Below, piece by piece: positions 6,828-9,444 of a stretch of DNA of 9,444 bases (position 1 is the stretch's first letter; each line of letters starts with the position of its first letter). The DNA comes from an uncultured bacterium (GTDB lineage: Bacteria > Hydrogenedentota > Hydrogenedentia > Hydrogenedentales > JAEUWI01). The translations under genes and the position numbers were made by a program. Below the pieces are notes generated by a model that worked only from the letters and a program-made list of their open reading frames with translations, did not search any database and had not been told where the DNA came from. The DNA lies in assembly GCA_937895305.1 (NCBI GenBank), contig CALAXS010000620.1:1-9444 (forward strand). Direction: 5' to 3'.

Positions 6828-8301
6828 AGCTTGGTCCAGACGACTGTTTGTTAGTAACGACGCCCTCACCCACCTTTTTATTGCCCTTCGCCTTTAGACT
6901 GAGCATCCAACTCAACACCAACACCAAAAACACAGGTGCATACTCGACCCAGACCACTCGATTGTGAAAGAAGTCGGCCTGGTCCAGGTGGGTATAGTAG
7001 AAGCGAAGGTAATAAAGACTGAGCATGGGCGTGAGGAGGAGGAGCCCGGGCACGGGCCGGACCATGAGAAAGGGGAAGAGCCAGAAGGCGTACCAGGGGA
7101 ATTGGGTGGGACTCAGGAGAAAGAGGGTGGCAGTGATGATGAGGGCAGCGTGGTTGAAGCGGTCGGGATGCTTACGGGTACGCAGTCCCACGACGAGTGC
7201 AATGATGACGCAGAGCAGGGCAACCAGGATGCGACCCATACGATGCGTTGTGGGTGTTGTAAGTTCGAGGTTAAGGAGGGCATCCACCTTTTCAACCACC
7301 CAGGGGAAGGCCATGAAAAGGGCGTCGTTCATTTCCCAGCGGGTCGCGTATTCCGAAAACCCGGAGTCGTGGGCAGGTTGTATGAGCGGGTAGAGGGGAA
7401 GTATTAAAACACAACCGAGCAGTAAAAGTAGCAGGGTCGCTTTCATAAGGGCGACAGGATGTTTTAGCAAGGGTGCGAAGAGGAGGGGCAGGAGGAGTAT
7501 GGGCCAGACCTTGATGCCAATGGCTGCGACGAGGGGAAGCTGCGCAACGACATAGCGACGTTGTAAAACCAGCAGGGCGAGCAAGGCAAGGCAGGGCACG
7601 AGGAGGAGGTCCATGTGAACGCTGTTGAAGGCCTCCTTGATGAGGAGGGGATTCCACCAATAAACTGTGATGAGCCAGAAGGGTTTGAAACATTGGCTGA
7701 GCAGGTGGAGCAGGAGCAGGAAGCTAATGCAGTCGAGGATGAGATAGAGGATGCGAAGGCCCGTGATGGACCAGGGCACGAGAACATGGGCCATGGCGAA
7801 GGCCCCCTGCGCCACAGGCGGATAAACGGTGGTCAATTCGGGATGATTCACCCGGTCGAGGACCTGGCCCGCATCCATCCCCAGGTCCAACAACGTGTCG
7901 GGCACCTGCTTCTCCATCAGTTGCACCGACTCGGGACTGTGGGCGTAAGGATTGTGTCCCGATGCAGTGACGGCACCGTCCCAGAGGTAGCGGTAATAGT
8001 CGTCTTCGAGGATGGGGGTGGATGCGAAGTAACAGAGTCGCATAGCGAGACCGACCAGAAAAATCCAGGTCATGAGTTTTGGCGTACTGTTGCTACCCCG
8101 ACCCAAGAAGAGTGTTGCGCAATAGACCAGACCTGCTGTAAAGAGCAACGCCACGAGCAGGGGAATGGGGCGTTCACCCATGGGCGAGCCATAGACGAAA
8201 ACGCGGGAGAGCCAGGCCATGCTCACAGTGAGTCCGAGTAAGGCGCCACCACAATGGGCCCAGGCGAAACCTGGACCCGTGTTTGTGTTCGTCGTTTTCA
8301 T
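6826..8301 (-). CDS. Integral membrane GT-C glycosyltransferase (GT87/mannosyltransferase-like)
   Basis: Membrane protein of 491 aa with roughly a dozen hydrophobic spans, among them about 13-37, 45-67, 76-93, 181-200, 229-246, 284-306, 355-373 and 452-469. The GT-C hallmark is PILEDDYYRYLWDG (96-109): acidic residues Glu99-Asp100-Asp101 in the first large outside loop, the usual catalytic and metal site. Further family-like pieces are YPPVAQGAF (160-168), NSVHMDLL (226-233) and FPWYAFW (401-407). Such enzymes use polyprenyl-phosphate sugars and add mannose or another hexose on the outer face of the cytoplasmic membrane; the exact sugar is not readable. The last 22 residues are a hydrophilic tail whose stop codon abuts a dispersed repeat. 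It follows the dehydrogenase by 68 bp and may share its transcript. GGGATGG is rather far (about 12 nt) from the ATG. Confidence 0.85.
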   Translation of the reverse strand: MKTTNTNTGPGFAWAHCGGALLGLTVSMAWLSRVFVYGSPMGERPIPLLVALLFTAGLVYCATLFLGRGSNSTPKLMTWIFLVGLAMRLCYFASTPILEDDYYRYLWDGAVTASGHNPYAHSPESVQLMEKQVPDTLLDLGMDAGQVLDRVNHPELTTVYPPVAQGAFAMAHVLVPWSITGLRILYLILDCISFLLLLHLLSQCFKPFWLITVYWWNPLLIKEAFNSVHMDLLLVPCLALLALLVLQRRYVVAQLPLVAAIGIKVWPILLLPLLFAPLLKHPVALMKATLLLLLLGCVLILPLYPLIQPAHDSGFSEYATRWEMNDALFMAFPWVVEKVDALLNLELTTPTTHRMGRILVALLCVIIALVVGLRTRKHPDRFNHAALIITATLFLLSPTQFPWYAFWLFPFLMVRPVPGLLLLTPMLSLYYLRFYYTHLDQADFFHNRVVWVEYAPVFLVLVLSWMLSLKAKGNKKVGEGVVTNKQSSGPS

Positions 8302-8369
8302 TGCAAACTGTCCATCCCTTCAACGTGTACCGATTGTACAGGGTTATTCAGTTGCGAATGCAAAAGAGG

Positions 8370-9434
8370 TCAATCGTTGTCAGACGGTTTAATCACCACG
8401 CGACGTCCATCGCGGTCTTCGGCGGCCTGAAAGGCTTCGGGTGCCTGGGACAGAGGGAAGCGGTGGGAGATGTAGCGTTTCATGTCGATGGTGCCAGACG
8501 CGATGAGGTCCACGGCCATCTGGTGGTGCTTGGGCGAAGCACCGTGGGAGCCGAAGAGGTACAGTTCTTTGTAGTGGAGGATGTTCGTATCGATGGTGAG
8601 TTCCGAGTGGCCCTTGGGCAATCCGCCAAAGAGGTTGATGCGCGCGCGGTTCCGCGCGATTTTCAGCGTCTGTAATTGTGCTTCGGGTGCGGAGCAGGCG
8701 GTGAGAATCACATCGGCACCCAAACCGTTGGTGGCTTTCATAACCGCTTCTTCCATGTCTTCTTCGCCGGAACAAATCAATACGTCGGCACCGAATTCCT
8801 TCGCCATTTCAAGACGGGGGCGGGAGCGGTTGATAGCGATAACTTTGGTACAGCCCATGAGGCGACCCACCTCCATGAGCATACAACCGAGGGGACCGGT
8901 ACCGATAATGGCAAGGGTGTCGCCAAACTCGATTTTACACATTTCGAGGCCGTTGATGATACAGGCCAGGGGTTCGGCGAGGGCGGCCTCTTCGTAGCTT
9001 ACATGGTCGGGCACGATAGCGACGGGGCCCGTGGACCAGACCAATTCGGGTACGAGAACATACTCTGCGAAACTGCCGGGGTACTGGTAGCCCATGGCAG
9101 GATTAATCTTGCAGTTGTTGATGGAAACGCAGCGCAGTTCGTCGCAACGACCACAGGGCACGTCGCCGCCCATGGAAACGCGATCACCCACCTTGAAGCG
9201 TGTTACCTGTGAACCCACTTCCACGACCTGTCCGGCGGACTCATGGCCCATAATGGCGGGCGGTGTAAGGCGGTTATTGCCGTGGTGGAACATGCGGATG
9301 TCGGAGCCACAGATGGAACAGGCCTTTACCGCGATGAGAATATCGGTATCGCCGACGACGGGCTTGGGGACCTCTTTCACCACGAGCATTTCCAGTTCTT
9401 CCAGTACAGCGGCTTGCATCATTTCTTGGCTCAT
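8370..9434 (-). CDS. Zinc-dependent medium-chain dehydrogenase (polyol/threonine dehydrogenase-like)
   Basis: NAD(P)-dependent oxidoreductase of the zinc MDR family, 354 aa, cytosolic, probably oxidising a secondary alcohol such as a sugar alcohol or threonine-like substrate. The catalytic zinc site shows SICGSDIRMFHHG (Cys42), GHE (His64, Glu65) and AEP around 153-155. The Rossmann fold has GTGPLGCM (178-185). At the end of the second strand the usual Asp is Asn202 followed by Arg203, which may favour NADP. The structural-zinc lobe reads CGRC, then Cys102 and Cys108; the third Cys sits two residues later than in the standard C-x2-C-x2-C-x7-C pattern. Start could be Met1 (9434) or Met5/Met6 (9422, 9419); only 10 bases precede Met1, so a ribosome site cannot be judged. 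It is 68 bp before the GT-C gene. Precise substrate and any link to glycan synthesis are unknown. Confidence 0.9.
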   Translation of the reverse strand: MSQEMMQAAVLEELEMLVVKEVPKPVVGDTDILIAVKACSICGSDIRMFHHGNNRLTPPAIMGHESAGQVVEVGSQVTRFKVGDRVSMGGDVPCGRCDELRCVSINNCKINPAMGYQYPGSFAEYVLVPELVWSTGPVAIVPDHVSYEEAALAEPLACIINGLEMCKIEFGDTLAIIGTGPLGCMLMEVGRLMGCTKVIAINRSRPRLEMAKEFGADVLICSGEEDMEEAVMKATNGLGADVILTACSAPEAQLQTLKIARNRARINLFGGLPKGHSELTIDTNILHYKELYLFGSHGASPKHHQMAVDLIASGTIDMKRYISHRFPLSQAPEAFQAAEDRDGRRVVIKPSDND

Positions 9435-9444
9435 GTTTAAATCT

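Noticed and set aside
8326..8340. Inverted repeat tgtac-n5-gtaca between the dehydrogenase and GT-C genes, a possible operator
   Set aside because: Five-base half-sites are expected by chance, there is no second copy and no regulator gene nearby.

Overview
This window reads as bacterial chromosomal DNA of moderate-to-high GC, with all seven recognisable genes on the minus strand. The organism is probably an uncultured Gram-negative-type bacterium: it has a LysM-like periplasmic amidase, a surface-glycan gene cluster, mostly weak Shine-Dalgarno sequences, and dispersed hairpin repeats between genes. I cannot fix the phylum from sequence alone. A PVC-like or candidate-phylum lineage such as Hydrogenedentes is a guess.

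Layout in transcription order (right to left): (1) 9434-8370, a zinc-dependent medium-chain dehydrogenase with an altered structural-zinc motif. (2) 8301-6826, a multi-spanning GT-C (GT87/mannosyltransferase-like) glycosyltransferase. (3) A 265-bp gap with two repeat elements. (4) 6560-5451 and 5454-4279, two GT4 glycosyltransferases joined by an ATGA stop/start overlap. (5) A 394-bp gap holding at least three kinds of dispersed palindromic repeat and no credible gene. (6) 3884-2946 and 2949-2083, two GT2 glycosyltransferases also joined by an ATGA overlap. (7) 1956-103, a secreted N-acetylmuramoyl-L-alanine amidase with two LysM-like segments.

Together the five glycosyltransferases look like part of a cell-surface polysaccharide or glycolipid assembly locus. 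GT2 and GT4 enzymes would work at the cytoplasmic face with nucleotide sugars. The GT-C enzyme would work in the membrane, probably with a polyprenyl-phosphate sugar donor. No flippase, polymerase, ABC exporter or priming transferase lies in the window, so the locus is either larger or split. The amidase cuts peptidoglycan and may be only a neighbour. The dehydrogenase may oxidise a sugar or polyol, but its link to the glycan is unproven.

The least ordinary signals are in the gaps. Two palindrome families each occur once in each gap, in opposite orientation. In one family the stem bases differ but pairing is kept. One repeat copy abuts and helps form the stop codon of the GT-C gene. I saw no tRNA, rRNA, CRISPR array, transposase or phage gene, and no new defence-type system.
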